NCBI RefSeq assembly: GCF_002127325.2
Contig: NC_035436.2
Coordinates: 23,264,383-23,328,382, forward strand
Origin: Helianthus annuus
Taxonomy: Eukaryota > Streptophyta > Magnoliopsida > Asterales > Asteraceae
Length of the DNA: 64,000 bases
Direction: 5' to 3'
In this document: positions 20,813 to 33,635 of the stretch, piece after piece
How positions within the stretch are numbered: position 1 is the stretch's first letter
Layout: each line of letters opens with the position of its first letter
Translations under genes and position numbers: made by a program
Notes under the pieces: model-generated
Told to the model about the DNA's origin: nothing
The model's input: the letters and a program-made list of their open reading frames with translations, nothing else
The model's database searches: none

Positions 20813-21442
20813 TCAGTTCGAAAATGATAACAGCATAATGAACCTTAGCATTTTCAGGGGTCGTCTACTACAAAGAATGGTTGTAACGAATAATCCATCC
20901 TTAGACTTCCTCACCATTAAATTTTGGGAAATCAAGCCGACCGTGCGAACCAGCCGTTGATCTTGGTGTCCTGTACCCCTATCATTACCCAATTTGCTGT
21001 TAATCTCCGCCATTTGAGTAACTAATGTTGTCATACTGATCTGCAATAATCTAATAGCTCTGGTCTAAAATTGCTTCTTGCCCTTCAATTACTCTTGTGC
21101 TGTCTTGAGTTAACTTTTCCAATTTTTCCATTTCTTGGTGTCTCATCGGCATAAACAACGATCGTAACCCTAAGTTTCCCAATTTGATTATAGAAAAAAC
21201 ACGCAATTGTAGATTGCCGTAACCTTGAGTTGAAACGAAAACGAAGAACAAAATCGATGAGTTCGAAGTGAAATTGATCAAAAGAGTGATCAATTTCGGT
21301 GAATTGAAATGTAGTCGAGTTTAAATTGATTGATCGGAAGAGTGATCAATTTCAGCGAATTGTACGAAAGCTGATTGATCGATTTGAATGCGGAATTTGA
21401 TGAATTAGGGTTTAAGTTCAAGGGCGTCCAGATGATCGAACA
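20813..21442 (-). pseudogene. Ty3/gypsy gag N-terminal fragment
   Basis: On the minus strand, short frames encode MPMRHQEMEKLEKLTQDSTR, then ISMTTLVTQMAEINSKLGN and a broken stretch resembling the RLDFPKFNG...EQFF start of a gypsy gag capsid. This N-terminal coiled-coil plus capsid order is typical of Ty3 gag in plants. The frame shifts between pieces and the element stops near 20,813, so it is a 3'-truncated remnant lying directly downstream of its own LTR and primer site (21,443-21,639). Confidence 0.65.
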
Positions 21443-21639
21443 GCTCTGATACCAACGTTGCAATAAGAAATTGAGAAGAATCATAAGAGGAACAAGAGTC
21501 AATTCATTATGGAGATAAGATCTTTACAACTGATTACAACAGCTTATAACGATCTGATTCCAGTTCGTTACTTTTTTTCTAATAATATACCCTCTAAGAA
21601 TACAACAATTACACATAAGACCCTCTACTTGTTTTGACA
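21443..21639 (-). mobile_element. LTR (21,459-21,639) and iMet primer site of the Ty3 fragment
   Basis: On the minus strand the segment 21,639-21,459 starts TGTCAAAACAAGTAGAGGG and ends CAATTTCTTATTGCA. Four bases on, at 21,454-21,443, is TGGTATCAGAGC, the primer-binding site complementary to initiator-Met tRNA. The 181-base LTR is short. A target duplication cannot be tested because the other end is missing. Confidence 0.6.
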
Positions 21640-21876
21640 TGTAACACCTATAAAGTAGTTTTAGTACATGTGTGGCTTCCATATACAATATCCCTAAAAA
21701 AACTAACACCAACTTTCAACTTCTTGCTGTCAAGATTAATACGAACAGATAATATGTCCTGGCTTTTCTCCAGTTGTATTTTCTCTTACATCTTCCACTA
21801 CATATGTACATGTATATAAAGATAGAGTTGGATGAATAAGAATACACTTCTCATATTTCTCTTATTTTATTTTACA
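21640..21876 (+). mobile_element. Candidate LTR upstream of degenerate copia element
   Basis: It begins TGTAACACCTATAAAG, ends TTATTTTACA, and has a TGTATATAAAG TATA-box-like site at about 21,811. It lies about 140 bases upstream of a copia gag start. A recognisable primer site does not follow, so the call is weak. Confidence 0.3.
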
Positions 21877-22017
21877 CAAACTCATCACTACATATGAAAA
21901 TTGTCTTCTTGTATAGAACCCGAAGTTCTAATTATAAAGAACCCGAAGTTCTCCTAGATTATCCATTATATACCCATGCTTGTTATTAAATGCATGTCTC
22001 TTTCTTTTGTAGATAAA

Positions 22018-23965
22018 ATGTCTAACTTATCAAAGCTTGAATTCACCGCACTTGACATCTCGGGTAACAACTACCTCCCATGGACTCTTGATGCTAAAAT
22101 TCATTTGACAGCAAATAATTTGGGGGAGACAATTATTGATGGTAATCAAACTTCACCTCAAGATCAAGCGAAAGCTATGATATTCCTCCGCGATCATCTT
22201 CACGAAGATTTAAAGCGGGAATATCTAACTGTTGGGGACCCCCTTGAATTATGGACAAACATCAAAGAACGTTTTGACCACCAGAAGTTGGTCTTACTCC
22301 CCAAAGCCCGCTATGAATGGCTTCATTTACGACTACAAGATTTTAAGACTGTCAGTGAATATAATTCTGAGTTAAAATTATGTGGTGAAAAAATAACCGA
22401 TGAAGACATGCTTGAAAAAAGTTTCTCAACGTTATATGCCACAAACATGCTCCTGTCGCAACAATACCGGGAACGTAAATTTACTAAATATTCTGAATTC
22501 ATATCATGCCTTCTGGTTGCGGAGCACAACAACAAGCTCCTACTACAAAACCATTAATCGCAACCAGCCGGTGCAAGCCCATTCCCTGAAGCAAATGTCG
22601 CTTATTATCAAAGCGGACGAGGTAGACGTAGAGGCCACGGCCCCAGCAGAGGTCGTGGTCGTGGTCGAGGACTAGGATATACATGGCATCGACAGTCCCA
22701 GAACACTAAAAATAGCGATGGTGAATCGAGTCGACATAATATGGGGCGACCTTGAAAAGGGAAAAGTAGCGGGAACCAAAGCAACATTTGTTATAAATGT
22801 GGGATGTCAAATCATTGGTCCTGCACATGTGGCACCCCTAAACACCTCGCTGAGGCATTTCAACGCATGATGAAAGAAAAAGGAAAGAATGTTGAAACTA
22901 ATATGATTGAGGATACACCTCCAGCCACGATACCAGACGTTCATTTGGATGCATGTGATTTCATTGAAAATATTCGTGATGTTTAAACATATTTAATGTA
23001 CCTTTTATGTTTTACTTTTCACATTGTGACCTTTGTATTTGGTTTTGGTTTGAAACTCTTGCAATGTTTCATTTTACTTCTTTGCACTAACTTTTATTTA
23101 TTTTTATTTCCTGAAAAAAATATGTATGCTAGCTCCAGTAGAGCTATTATTGGTGATGAATGTCTAGTATATAGCGGTAGTAGTAATAATATTCTCAAAG
23201 ATATGAGATTTTTTCTCTTAGTTGTCTCCGGCAGAGACACTGATTGGTACTATATCTAGTGTCAGTAACCTTATCAAAGGCTCCGGTAGAGCACAAATAA
23301 CATTATCTTCGGGTACCCAATTAAGTATTGATAACACATTATATTCTAGTAGACCCAAAAGAAATTTGCTCAGCTTTAAAGACAATCGAAAAAACGGTTA
23401 CCACCTAAAAACAATAGCTGAAAATAAAATTGAATATCTTCAAATTACTTCAAGCAAAAATGGTCAAGAAACCATTGTTGAACAATTAGAAGCCTTATCC
23501 TCTGGATTATATTGTACTAATATCAATCCTATGGAATCATACATGTTGAGTAACCAAAAGCTGTTAGATAAAGACACATTCAATATATGGCATGACCGTT
23601 TAGGTCACCTGGTAGCATAATGATGAGACGAATAATCAAAAGTGCAACTGGGCACCCTCTTAAAAACTTAAAAGTTTAGCTACCACAAGACTTTACATGT
23701 GCAGCATGCTCTCTGGGCAAATTTATTACTTGGCCCTCACAAACTAAATTGATACATGAAACCCCATCATTTTTAGAAATAATCCAAGGGGATATTTGTG
23801 GGCCTATTCACCCTCTGTGTGGTCCATTCTGTTAATTCTTGGTCTTAATTGACGTATCCTCAAGGTGGTCACATGCGAGTCTTTTACCTACTCGAAATGT
23901 AGCATTTGCCCGACTTCTAGCTCAAATCATAACAACTGAGAGCTAATTTCCCGGACAATCAAGGT
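22018..23965 (+). pseudogene. Degenerate Ty1/copia gag - integrase remnant
   Basis: It starts with ATG at 22,018 (MSNLSKLEFTALDISGNNYL), with WTLDAKIHLTANNL and LCGEKITDEDMLEK of a UBN2-type capsid. After 22,557 the frame shifts to an Arg/Gly-rich GRGRRRGHGPSRGRG stretch and the CCHC knuckle CYKCGMSNHWSCTC (22,795-22,836). A protease-like block with DECLVYSGSSNNIL (active Asp replaced by Tyr) follows at about 23,155. A gag-pre-integrase block ends IWHDRLGH at about 23,608, and an integrase core start (IQGDICGPIHP, then VLIDVSSRWSH) runs to about 23,900. There are several stops, and reverse transcriptase and RNase H are absent. Confidence 0.8.
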
Positions 23966-24464
23966 TCTCCATTCATTGTTGATTTAGTAAATTCTCTATC
24001 TAGTCATGTATAACAAATAATTAGTGAAGTTGCTCAAATAATGCATACTCAAAAAGACTATCTAGAAGAAAATACAAAAATATTAATATTACTATAGGTT
24101 TGTCTTTCTAACATTATTTCATTAACAAATATGCCTAAGTACGTTTTGACCCGTTATCAACCGGCCATTTTTCCACCACAAACTTTGATTATTAAAGACG
24201 TTAACATATAAAATGACCAAAAATGACAATTCTAGTGAAAAATGAGATACAATATTTTAGATGAGAACAAAAAACTTGAATGAGGTTAAAAATTGTATTT
24301 ATAAATAATTAGGACAGAGGCTGCTTACCCAACGACTAAAGTACCTCTTTCATGCCCACCTTCCTTATGCACACTATCTTGTTGTTGCTCCTAAGCATCA
24401 AAAACACAAATAGTATAAGTTTAATGTTGCCTTTAAAGGACCATTATTTAACATGTAACTTCTT
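23966..24464. other. Non-coding gap between copia remnant and LIN1-like pseudogene
   Basis: AT-rich. It contains a TTTTGACCCGTTATCAACCG phrase near 24,135 but no gene, terminal repeat or palindrome that I can support. Confidence 0.5.
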
Positions 24465-25826
24465 TCATGACCTCATATTGTTCGAAGCATAATCTGTTGC
24501 TTGTATTTCATTAAGATTGAAGTCACTGGCCATGGAGTAATCGGATTGCACGTTTGCTGAACTTGAAGAAGAGCCTTCCCCTCTAGCCCGTGCTAGCTTC
24601 TCAAATCCCTCTTTTTAGGACAAAAAATAAATCAACAATAAGGCTGTGTTTTTGTGCTAATCAATTTTTTTATGAACACCTGATTCAGGCTAAGTATAGT
24701 TCTAACCTGCTTCCCTCTGGAAGACCTCCTGCTTTTCATGGTATATATTTGCAGCAAGAAATTATCATTAATTAGAATGTTAATAGATTCATATAATAAG
24801 TTTGTAAAATAAATCTTGAAAGAAAACCATCTCAACTGTAATCAGAATCCTCCATCAGTTTCATGGCATCTTCAGTTAGTTGATCAAACACAACTTTTGT
24901 TACAACTGATATATTTTCCTTTCTACTACCAGAACTCCTTTCCGCCTTCTTAAAGCTTGCAGAACCTAAAAAGAGAATTATCCTTGAGATGAGATTACCG
25001 GCACAATGATAATATGAATTTAACGTGATTGTGTCATCATAAGAAACTTACCGTTTCCCCTGGTTCAAGCACATCAGCAGTCCGTCTCTTAATCTTCCCT
25101 ATAGAATGACTTGTAAGGTCAGCAGCTTCAACTTTAATGTATGTGGCCATAGATTGTCTTTGTGCAATATTTGGATTAGAATCGATGCTATCAAGCCATG
25201 CATCCTACAAAGATACTTGAAGAATGAGGGTAAAAATAACCTTCATTCCTGTCTGGTCAAAATAACCTTCATTCCTTTCTTGTTCAAGATTGAAGGGTTC
25301 GAGCTGAATTCCAACATCTTCGAGTTGCACATCATCCTGCAAAACGCAACCCCAGTTCTAAATATATTAAGTAGAGCTTGAAGATCGAATGGCCTCACTA
25401 AGGTATACTTTAAGATATAATATATCAAAACATACTAAGGTCAAAATTCTGATTGTAACAGATTTTTTAATGACTAAAGCTATTATTCGATCCATCAGCC
25501 ACATGTAGCATGTGTATAATATATCTTAATGTTCAACAATAATATCATTAAACCATGTTTCAATACCTAAAATACATGTTTTCTCAATGTCTTCCTGTTA
25601 ACATGTTCGAGAACAAATCATACAAAACAGACTAGACTAACTGATTTGGAGAAAATAAAAGTATACAAAAACATAACATAATGCAAGCTACAAGACCGGA
25701 AATAAAGATTTAATCAAAATTCTTCATAATGCATTTCAGAAGCAGCTACGTCATCAAGAAGATCCCCGGTTGCTTCAATATCATATTCTGAGCGTAGATT
25801 ATAAACCCTAAACAACATTCAACCAT
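24465..25826 (-). pseudogene. LIN1/CD2BP2-like (GYF-domain protein family) pseudogene
   Basis: Exon-like blocks on the minus strand read in the order of a LIN1/CD2BP2 protein, a U5 snRNP-associated splicing factor. 25,733-25,826 encodes DLLDDVAASEMHYEEF. 25,250-25,336 encodes IQLEPFNLEQERNEGYFDQ. 25,052-25,204 encodes DAWLDSIDSNPNIAQRQS to TADVLEPGET. 24,840-24,965 encodes VLQALRR, then KVVFDQLTEDAMKLMEDSDY after a one-base frameshift. 24,465-24,611 encodes GFEKLARARGEGSSSS, ending in TGA. Borders fit AG/GT in several places. The second block has a duplicated GAATGAAGGTTATTTT and an in-frame stop, and no C-terminal GYF domain is visible after 24,465. The family assignment rests on recalled motifs. 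Confidence 0.7.
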
Positions 25827-25847
25827 TAACCAAAATCAGATGAAACC

Positions 25848-25848
<1 letters not shown>

Positions 25849-25928
<80 letters not shown>
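25849..25928. repeat. (TA)n microsatellite
   Basis: Pure (TA)n of about 80 bases forming the left border of the next element. Confidence 0.95.
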
Positions 25929-25930
<2 letters not shown>

Positions 25931-26508
25931 ATAAGGATCATGTGAGAAGTACTAGGCTAATTGAGAAACTTGAGAAGCATTCTGGACCACACATTTTGCC
26001 TAAGCAAAAAAATGTAAAAAAATGCAATTTTTTTTTTGGAAAATCAGAGGTTTTTCTATAAGGTTTTAATTTTTAATTTTTTTTTAAATTTTGTTTTTAA
26101 TTTTTATTTTTTGAGATTTATACACATGTGTATATTGCTAATCTTTTAACTATATATATATATATATGTGTATATTGTCAAATATACATATATGTATATA
26201 CATGTTTAAAATTGAAAAATAAGTGTTATTTAGGGTTTAGCATTAGTATTTAGGGTTTAGCATTAGGGTTTAGCCTTAGGGTTTAGGGTTTAGCTTTAGG
26301 GTATACCATTAGGGTTTAGCAATAGTATTTAGGGTTTAGCTTTTGGGTTTAGCATTAAGTTTAGTTTTAGCTTTTGGGTTTAACTTTAACTTTAGGGTTT
26401 GCATAGGGTTTGGCATTAAGGGTTTAGCTTTAGCTTTAGGTTTTAGCATTAGGGTTTAGAATTAGGGTTTAGCTTTAGGGGTTAGAATTAGGGTTTAGCT
26501 TTAGGTTA
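25929..26508. mobile_element. (TA)n-bounded element M3, left end only
   Basis: The left end is GGATAAGGATCATGTGAGAA, followed by TTGAGAAACTTGAGAAGC and a degenerate TTTAGGG/TTTAGC array (26,231-26,505), so it is the same family as M2. No matching right end follows. The array stops at about 26,508 and unrelated sequence begins. It is either truncated, or the left end of a larger element that includes the downstream FAR1/MULE gene. Confidence 0.65.
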
Positions 26509-27098
26509 AATTGGTAATTGTATAACCCAATGAATCAGGCCGCTAGTTAAGTCACAATTTCCCCCGCTTAAAACCGTCGTTGTCTCCGATAGCCTGCAAA
26601 CACAAACCATCGTCATTGTTTCCGATCGCCGGTGGATACGAATCATTTCCATTATCTCCGATCATTTGCAAATTCAAGAAGGAGAAATTCTAGAACTCAA
26701 GGTGGAACCCAATTCTCAATAAAAGGTTCTATATACTTATCTTCTTTGTTTATACACGAATTGATGTGTATCTGTAGATAAATATGTAGCAAAATACAAC
26801 TTACCAAATGAAGATCTCAACAAACCCAGATCTCACCCACCTACCAAATCAAGATCTCAAATCAATGAAATCACCCACTTACCAAATCGCAAATCTAAAA
26901 TCACCCACTTACCAACTCATGACTTAATCGTTTGATCAATTCAACGATTTTAGGCCTTTTTAATATTCAACCAGTTCTGTATTCATCATCGATTTCTCTA
27001 TTTGCATGTATGAACTCGGTTTTGTTTTCTTATAATTTGCCCTAATTTGTTGTTGTTTGTTTAATTACAGTCAATCAACTGTTCAGTGGCAAAACAAC
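26509..27098 (+). other. 5' region of the FAR1/MULE locus
   Basis: Non-coding. It shows repeated TTGTCTCCGAT/TTTCCGATCG phrases (26,580-26,665), then repeated TCACCCACTTACCAA phrases (26,830-26,915). A pyrimidine-rich stretch ends in TTTAATTACAG at 27,070, a plausible splice acceptor before the next ORF. A 5' untranslated exon and intron is likely. Confidence 0.4.
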
Positions 27099-27326
27099 AT
27101 GATGTCGAATGTGTCCAGCTCTGTTGATGCACCGAACAATAGCTCTGATGATGCACTGAACAATTCCATTAATACCAATGTTGTTGATGAAGAAGGTACT
27201 ACTACTCTAGATGTTCACAAGATGATGGATAAACGTTATTGTACAATTTGTGGTGTTTGGGGTTATCATGATGCTAGAAATTGTCCAAAAAATAAAAGTC
27301 TAGGGTTCAACATGTTTTTCAAGTAA
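27099..27326 (+). CDS. Short CCHC zinc-knuckle ORF upstream of the transposase
   Basis: The first ATG after the acceptor at 27,070 is at 27,099. The frame encodes 75 residues, starting MMSNVSSSVDAPNNSSDD and ending in CTICGVWGYHDARNCPKNK, a C-X2-C-X5-H-X4-C knuckle. FAR1-related and MULE-type proteins often carry small zinc knuckles, so this may be an upstream exon or a short companion ORF of the transposase locus. It stops at 27,324-27,326. The link to the next exon at about 27,740 is inference. Confidence 0.45.
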   Translation: MMSNVSSSVDAPNNSSDDALNNSINTNVVDEEGTTTLDVHKMMDKRYCTICGVWGYHDARNCPKNKSLGFNMFFK

Positions 27327-27739
27327 TTTTAGTGTGTATGTATTTGTTTGTATTGTACTTATTTGTGTAGTTGTTTCTTATTTTAATGCAATATCAATAT
27401 GAGTGTTTATTCTTCTGAATTGTGTGTGCCTTGATGTTTTATCATTTATGTTGTATAGTTTCGACTTAAATTAGTTTCATGAATTGATGTTCTACGTTAC
27501 ACATGTGTAATCGCATACAAACAAATGAGGCTTGCGTGGTTGTTTAAGATCTTGAAAGCAGACATGTGTAATTTGTAAAAGCATCCTGTTGAGATTTACA
27601 CATGTGTAACTACTGATTGCTTTCTTTTCATCTTGTTCATATTTACACACGTGTAACTGTTTGTTCTATTCTTTGTGTTATTGATGCCAAGTCTTTATCA
27701 TATCAGATGTTCCATATATTCTATTTTATGTTATTGTAG

Positions 27740-29554
27740 AGCCACATATACAAGATTTTCAGGAATCGGTTCGTAGTACTTATTATCATTCACCGAATGG
27801 CACTAGATATTGGATACCCAATGTATTGGAAGCGTATAAACCTGTTTTGGGTACGGTATTTGCTAAAGAGGAAGATGCAATTTCCATGTATCAGTCATAT
27901 GCTGAGAAAGTTGGGTTTGATATTAGGTTGTCGACAACTAAGAAATCAAAAGATGGTACTGTTAGACTTAGGTATGTTCTTTGTAGTAGATCGGGAAAGC
28001 CCAATTGCCAAAATGTTGATTCAATGCTTTTGAAGTCATCTTCCAAGTTGCCTCGTAGCAGTAATTACAAGGTTTCAGACTGTAAAGCTAAAATAAAGGT
28101 TAATGTTTTCAATGGTTATCCTGGTTTACGGTTATATGAATTTGTTGAGTCTCATAATCACCCGTTAGTTTCAATTGAGAACATGGATTTGACGCGCAAG
28201 AGGCGGCAACTGGAATTTAGCGACCAAGATTTCATTCATAGGCTAAGTTTAGCTAAAGTTGGCCCGTCAACTGCCTTTAAGATGCAAGTTGTTTTGAAAG
28301 GGGGACAACACAACGTGCGTGGTACCAGGATAGAATATAAAAATTTCAGCAAGGATTTAAGAGCTTTCATTGGTTAAGGAGATGCTCAAATGGTTGTAAA
28401 TATGATGGATAAACGTAAAGTTAATATAGAAAATTACTTTTGCCATTACATAATTCGTCATGGAGAGCTTAGGTCCTTATTTTAGGCAGATGAGGTTATG
28501 AAGTGCAATTACAGAGTTTTTGGCGAAGTGTTAGCTTTTCATACCACCTACAAACTAACCAGTAAGAATGAATTTGTTTATTTGTTTTTTCCTATTTTCA
28601 GTTGTGTATTTTTTGATTTTTTATTTATTATTATCTTGTAGGTATAATATGATTTTTGTTCCTTTTACGGGGGTTGATCACCATAAGAATTGCGTAACAT
28701 TTGCGGCTGCTCTTCTTTATGATGAAACTATTGAGTCGTTCACATGGATGTTGGAACAATTTCTTGAAGCACATGGTAAGTGTTTCTATTTTACACATGT
28801 GTAACTTTGCTTCACAAAGTTTATGTTTTACACCATAAGAATAGCGTAACTTTGTTTTATTAATTATCAGGTAAACAACCGAGGCTAGTGTTAACCGACC
28901 AAGACCCGGCAATGAAACAAGCCATAGCTAAAGTTTTCAATGAATCTGTCCATCGTCTATGTATGTGGCATATTATGGATAAACATCCTCATAAGGTACA
29001 TTTAATTTAAAAATAATTAATCTTGTCAGTTTTACACATGTGTATTTATGTTTTTCTAGTTTCTGTGTTTTTATTAAACTTGTGTAATAATGGTATTTTA
29101 TTTTTAAAAATTTTATCTACAGATTGATGGTGATGTGTTACAGAATACCAACTTGAGGGTACGTATACATAAGTTGGTCTGGAATGTTTTTATCGCTCCT
29201 GCCACGTTTGAGAAGCGATGGGAGTTATTGACAAATGATTGCAACTTACAGCGTCACAAGTGGTTGTTTGACATGTTTTCTATTAGAGATCAGTGGGTCC
29301 CAGGTTATTTTAGGGACATACCAATGTGTTGTTTAATGAAAACAACGTCTAGATGCGAAAGTTCAAACGCGCTTTTTAAGGTAAACTCTAGCGCATCGAA
29401 TACTTTCGTTCAGTTTATGTTGTGTTTTGAGATAGCAATTGATGGTCAACGCTACCGGCAACGGGTTTCTGAGCATAAAACCGAATCAACTTCTGCCGCC
29501 TTTTTCACCATCTGTTTTTCCCTTTTTTCTGTTAAAACAATAGAAAGCAGTTAA
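27740..29554 (+). pseudogene. FAR1/MULE-type transposase gene (copy B)
   Basis: The FAR1 DNA-binding domain (27,840-28,180) starts VLGTVFAKEEDAISMYQSYA and contains the zinc-coordinating C...H-N-H pattern ending VESHNHPL. The MULE catalytic domain follows: YNMIFVPFTGVDHHKNCV (28,643), LVLTDQDPAMKQAI (about 28,885) and CMWHIMDK (28,960). Next comes the exon from 29,123 with VWNVFIAPATFEKRW and SRCESSNALFK. Introns are at about 28,562-28,641, 28,775-28,870 and 28,996-29,122. Breaks are TAA at 28,375-28,377 and TAG at 28,483-28,485 between the DNA-binding and catalytic parts. The family includes phytochrome-A signalling transcription factors and Mutator-like transposases. This copy is probably dead. 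Its 3' half is duplicated at 1-594. Confidence 0.85.
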
Positions 29555-31373
29555 AAACATGTATAAACAGCCTACTTAAACATGTGTAAACAGCTTACTT
29601 ACACATGTGTAAACAGCTTACTTACACATGTGTAAGTGTCTTAATTACACAAATTCAATATTAAATATGATTATTTACACATGTGTAAACATCTAACTTT
29701 ATGATGTGTTTTATTACAAACCTGCAAGCAATTCTTTAATCATCTCATTCCTTTGTCTTCTTAAAACCATCTTCAGATTCACTGAACTTTCTGTTGAAAT
29801 CAAAGAATTTAACCACAAGTTTATTTTATTTTTTAATGATCTATGAAAATGCATTTGTCTTACCTAATTGTCTTTCTAGTTCAGCATCCATTTCTGATAA
29901 TGTATTAACTCGATCCACATTCAATGACACTTCAGAATCTGTAACCAAAAGTCGACAAAATTTATTGTTTGCTTTCAAAACTGTTATTCAAGTAATAATT
30001 GTTACTTGCCTGTTTTGTCATTGGTCTCAGAACTATCGTCATCAATTATGTCTGGATTTGTTTTTGTATTTGAGAAACTTTTTGCTTTAATCCTTAATAT
30101 CCGTGGACTTTTCCAACCTGTAAATATAGTGTATTAATACATCATATTCTACAATATATCTTTATAAATCCGAGATTAATGTTTTAGGATGCTTACTTGC
30201 CATTCTTCCTTTTTTGCCTGTAGAATCTTCTGATAACAATACCATTAGACTTCCAAAAGCAGTCTATTCAAGTCGAGTCATCATTGAACATATGGGTAAA
30301 CTAAGCAAGAAAGTAAAATAGCCCAACGAATACAAATATACAACAATCAACGCATCAACCAGTCCAAAATTAAACAGTATTACAATGCACTATAGCAGTT
30401 GCAAAATAAGCTTCAAACCCTAACTAATCAATAAACTTTTCACTAGTTACCAAACAGCCACCACCTCATTCATCGCTTTATTATACACAAATCCATAACT
30501 TCATATAACTAATTTACACAAATCGCTTTATTATCTACATTCCACTTAATTCAGCTATCTATTATATATACACACATTACATATCTACTACAGTCCTCAT
30601 CAGTTAAATTATGAACAATTTTGTTAACATATTTTAACAAATACATATGCAAATCCGAATTCACCACTAATTAGTAGCTAAATGCACTCTTATAATCACG
30701 AAAACCTAATATACTGAAGTCCTCAAGGCAAACACAACAGCTGGAATGCATGAATTCATCAGAAATTACAACCCAAAAACGATAATCAAGTACGAATATA
30801 ACAACACATAAATATTGACCAACTACTTTCAAACTACAATATGTAACAACACATAAATATTGACCAAAAAACACAAAATCGGACTCTATAAGTAGGTTTC
30901 GAGTGGTGCGATTGCATAACACATAGAAGGGGGAAGATGAGAGGCGTACCGAGTGGATGAATCAGCAGATTTTTGAGCTTCAAATCGAGTGTTCGTCGGT
31001 GTCTCTGGTGCAGATATCAACGGTTGAGGGTTTCGAGAAATGGGGAAGCAGAATCCGTTGCTGCGTTTGGTGAATGATTCGAGAAGATGGATTATGTGTG
31101 TTTGGACGGTGTCTCTAGTGCAGATATCAACGATTGAGGGTTTCGAGAAATGGGGAAGGAGAAACCGTCTGCGTATGGTGAATGATTCTAGAAGATGGAT
31201 TTTGTGTGTGTGGACAATAATACCCTTTTCTATTTTACTTCAGCTTTTTTCCTTTTCATTTAAACCCAACTAATCTTAGCCATTAATTTAGGATGATCTA
31301 TGAATGAGATTTGTTCTCATGGTTCTCACAAAATTTAGTGTTCTCAAGATAACCCTCCCCCATATATATATAT
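29555..31373. other. Copy B of 600-2,568
   Basis: Contains the TTACACATGTGTAA cluster (29,555-29,690), the minus-strand exon-like blocks (29,710-30,240), the two-copy 110-base repeat (30,998-31,217) and a strongly contracted TATATA tract (31,363-31,373). No additional gene is seen. Confidence 0.85.
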
Positions 31374-33635
31374 GGAGCCGCTAAAATAGAAACCACCTCC
31401 AGTTGTAAGAACCGCGAGAACCACTCTCAACCAATCAGGAAAAGGGGTAATTTGGTCATTTACTCTTAAATGTCTAATCTATTCTCTCTCTCTCTATTTA
31501 ATGTGACTGACATTCCTCATTTACTCTATCCTCTCTCATCTCACATTTACTCTCTCCACACTCATCTCCGTTCAAGATCTGTTTTAAATGGGTGGTTGGC
31601 CGATGATGATGATGACCAGTACCCCACACCCGGTTCTCCGATGATGATGGTGTTTCTGGCGACAACCCCTAGCCAAACACTCCCCCTCCGTCTCTACAGT
31701 AATCGCCGGCTACCCACCAGCCGCTGATGATGATGATGACAATACCCACCCCGACTGACCACCACCGCTTATTTCTGATCACCTCGCCGCCGCACCCACC
31801 ACCGGTCACATAAACCCACCGACTTCCACCTACCACCGACCATCTCTGATTTACCTCCATCACGGCAACCACCTAACTCATCTCTCTGTTACACCACTGC
31901 CGCCCGACCACCGTGGGGCTCCGATTAACCTCCATCACGCCATCAGGTAGTTTTTGTGTTTTTTTTTTCATGTTTTCAAAGACCAGATCTTCTGGTTGTT
32001 TTTCATGTTTTCAAAGACCAGTTCTTTGAAAGTTTTGAATCTGGAAAATATTTGATTTTTGTGGGTTTTGATCTGTTGATTCTGTTGATAGGTGTGGAAT
32101 CAACTGTTGATATGTTGGGGGTTTCTTTTGAAAGTTTTGGAATCAACTGTTGATTCTTTTGAAAGTTTCTTGGGGGTTTCTTTGGTTTTTGTGGGTTTGA
32201 CCTGTTGATGGGTGCGGTGGGTGCGGTGGTGTGGCAGTGGGTGTGGTGGGTGCGATGGGTTTGGTGGTGTGGCAGTGGTTTTCGTGGTGTGTGGCAGTGG
32301 TTGATGTCGACGGCTCCGATGTTTGGGTTTTGAGGTCGACTGCTCCGATGTGCGGTGGGTGTGGTGGTGTGGCGGTGGGTGGGTGTGGTGATGTGGCGGT
32401 GGGTGTGGTGGTGTGGCAGTGGGTTTGGTGGTGTGGCGGTGGGTTTCGTGGGTTTTGATTTGTTGTTCTGTTGAATCTGTAGGTTTTGATATGTTGGCTG
32501 TGGGCGGCGATGATGAAAAAAAACGCCGATCTTGATGACGATGACGCGGCAAGAACGGCGGAGGGTAGGTTTTTAAACCTGCAACCCTTCTTTTGCAGCC
32601 TTTTGATTATCGGTTAATCTGAGCCAAACCCTGTTTTTTTTTCCCGAGATAGACTTTGTTTTGATGTTGTTGGTTTTTAAACTTTTCCCCCTAGTCGATG
32701 ATGATAACGATATATCTGAGACATCTCCCAAGTTTGCAATTTCGGGGTGCGTTCGTTTTTGCGTAAAGAACTTTTTGTAAAAAAAAAATTTAACCCGTAA
32801 ACTTTTTAACGTAAAACATAAAACGTAAAAAGTTTTATGTAAAACGTAAAAAGTTTTCATGTAAAACGTAAAAAGTTTTAAAGTAAAACGTAAAACGTAA
32901 AAAGTTTTACGTAAAATGTAAAAAGTTTTTCGTAAAACGTAAAACGTAAAAAGTTTTACATAAAACGTACAAAGGTTTTCGTAAAACGTAAAATGTAAAA
33001 AGTTTTTCGTAAAACGTAAAAAGTAAAAAGTTTAACGTAATACGTAAAAGTTTAACGTAAACGTAAAAAGTTTAATGTAAAACGTAAAAAGTTTAAAAGG
33101 TTTAATGTAAATAAACTGTATGATAAAACGGCGCCTAAACAAGGGGCGTGAATGTGGAGCATGAAAACGCCGCGAAAAAAAAAAACGGGACATAAAAAAC
33201 GCCGCGTTAAAAAACGACGCTTGAAAAAGTCGGGCGTAAAAAACGGCGTGAAAAAAACGACCCATTAAAAAACGATGCGTTAAAAAGCCGGGCGTAAAAA
33301 CGGCGTGCAAAAATTGGCGCGCAAAAAAAAAATTGTCTTTTGTTAAAAAAATTGAATTTAAAAATGTTTTTAATAAAAAATCTTTTAAAAAAAATAAAAA
33401 GTAATATAATAAAACTAAAAAGTAATATAATAAAACACAAAAAGTAATAAAAAATAATAAAGGCAAAAAGACAAAAAAGAGTTATTTTACTAAAATACCC
33501 TTTTGGATTAAAATATTAAAGACATAATAAGACAAAATGCATTTAGTATTAATTTTTGTTACTTTTAATCTCATCGATCCATCTTGTTGATCCAAAGGCT
33601 AGAAAGTGGTTCCTATGGTTTTTGTTTTAGCAATC

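Noticed and set aside
27099..27326. An independent host zinc-finger gene
   Set aside because: Too short, and its position upstream of the transposase exons makes an associated exon or companion ORF more likely.
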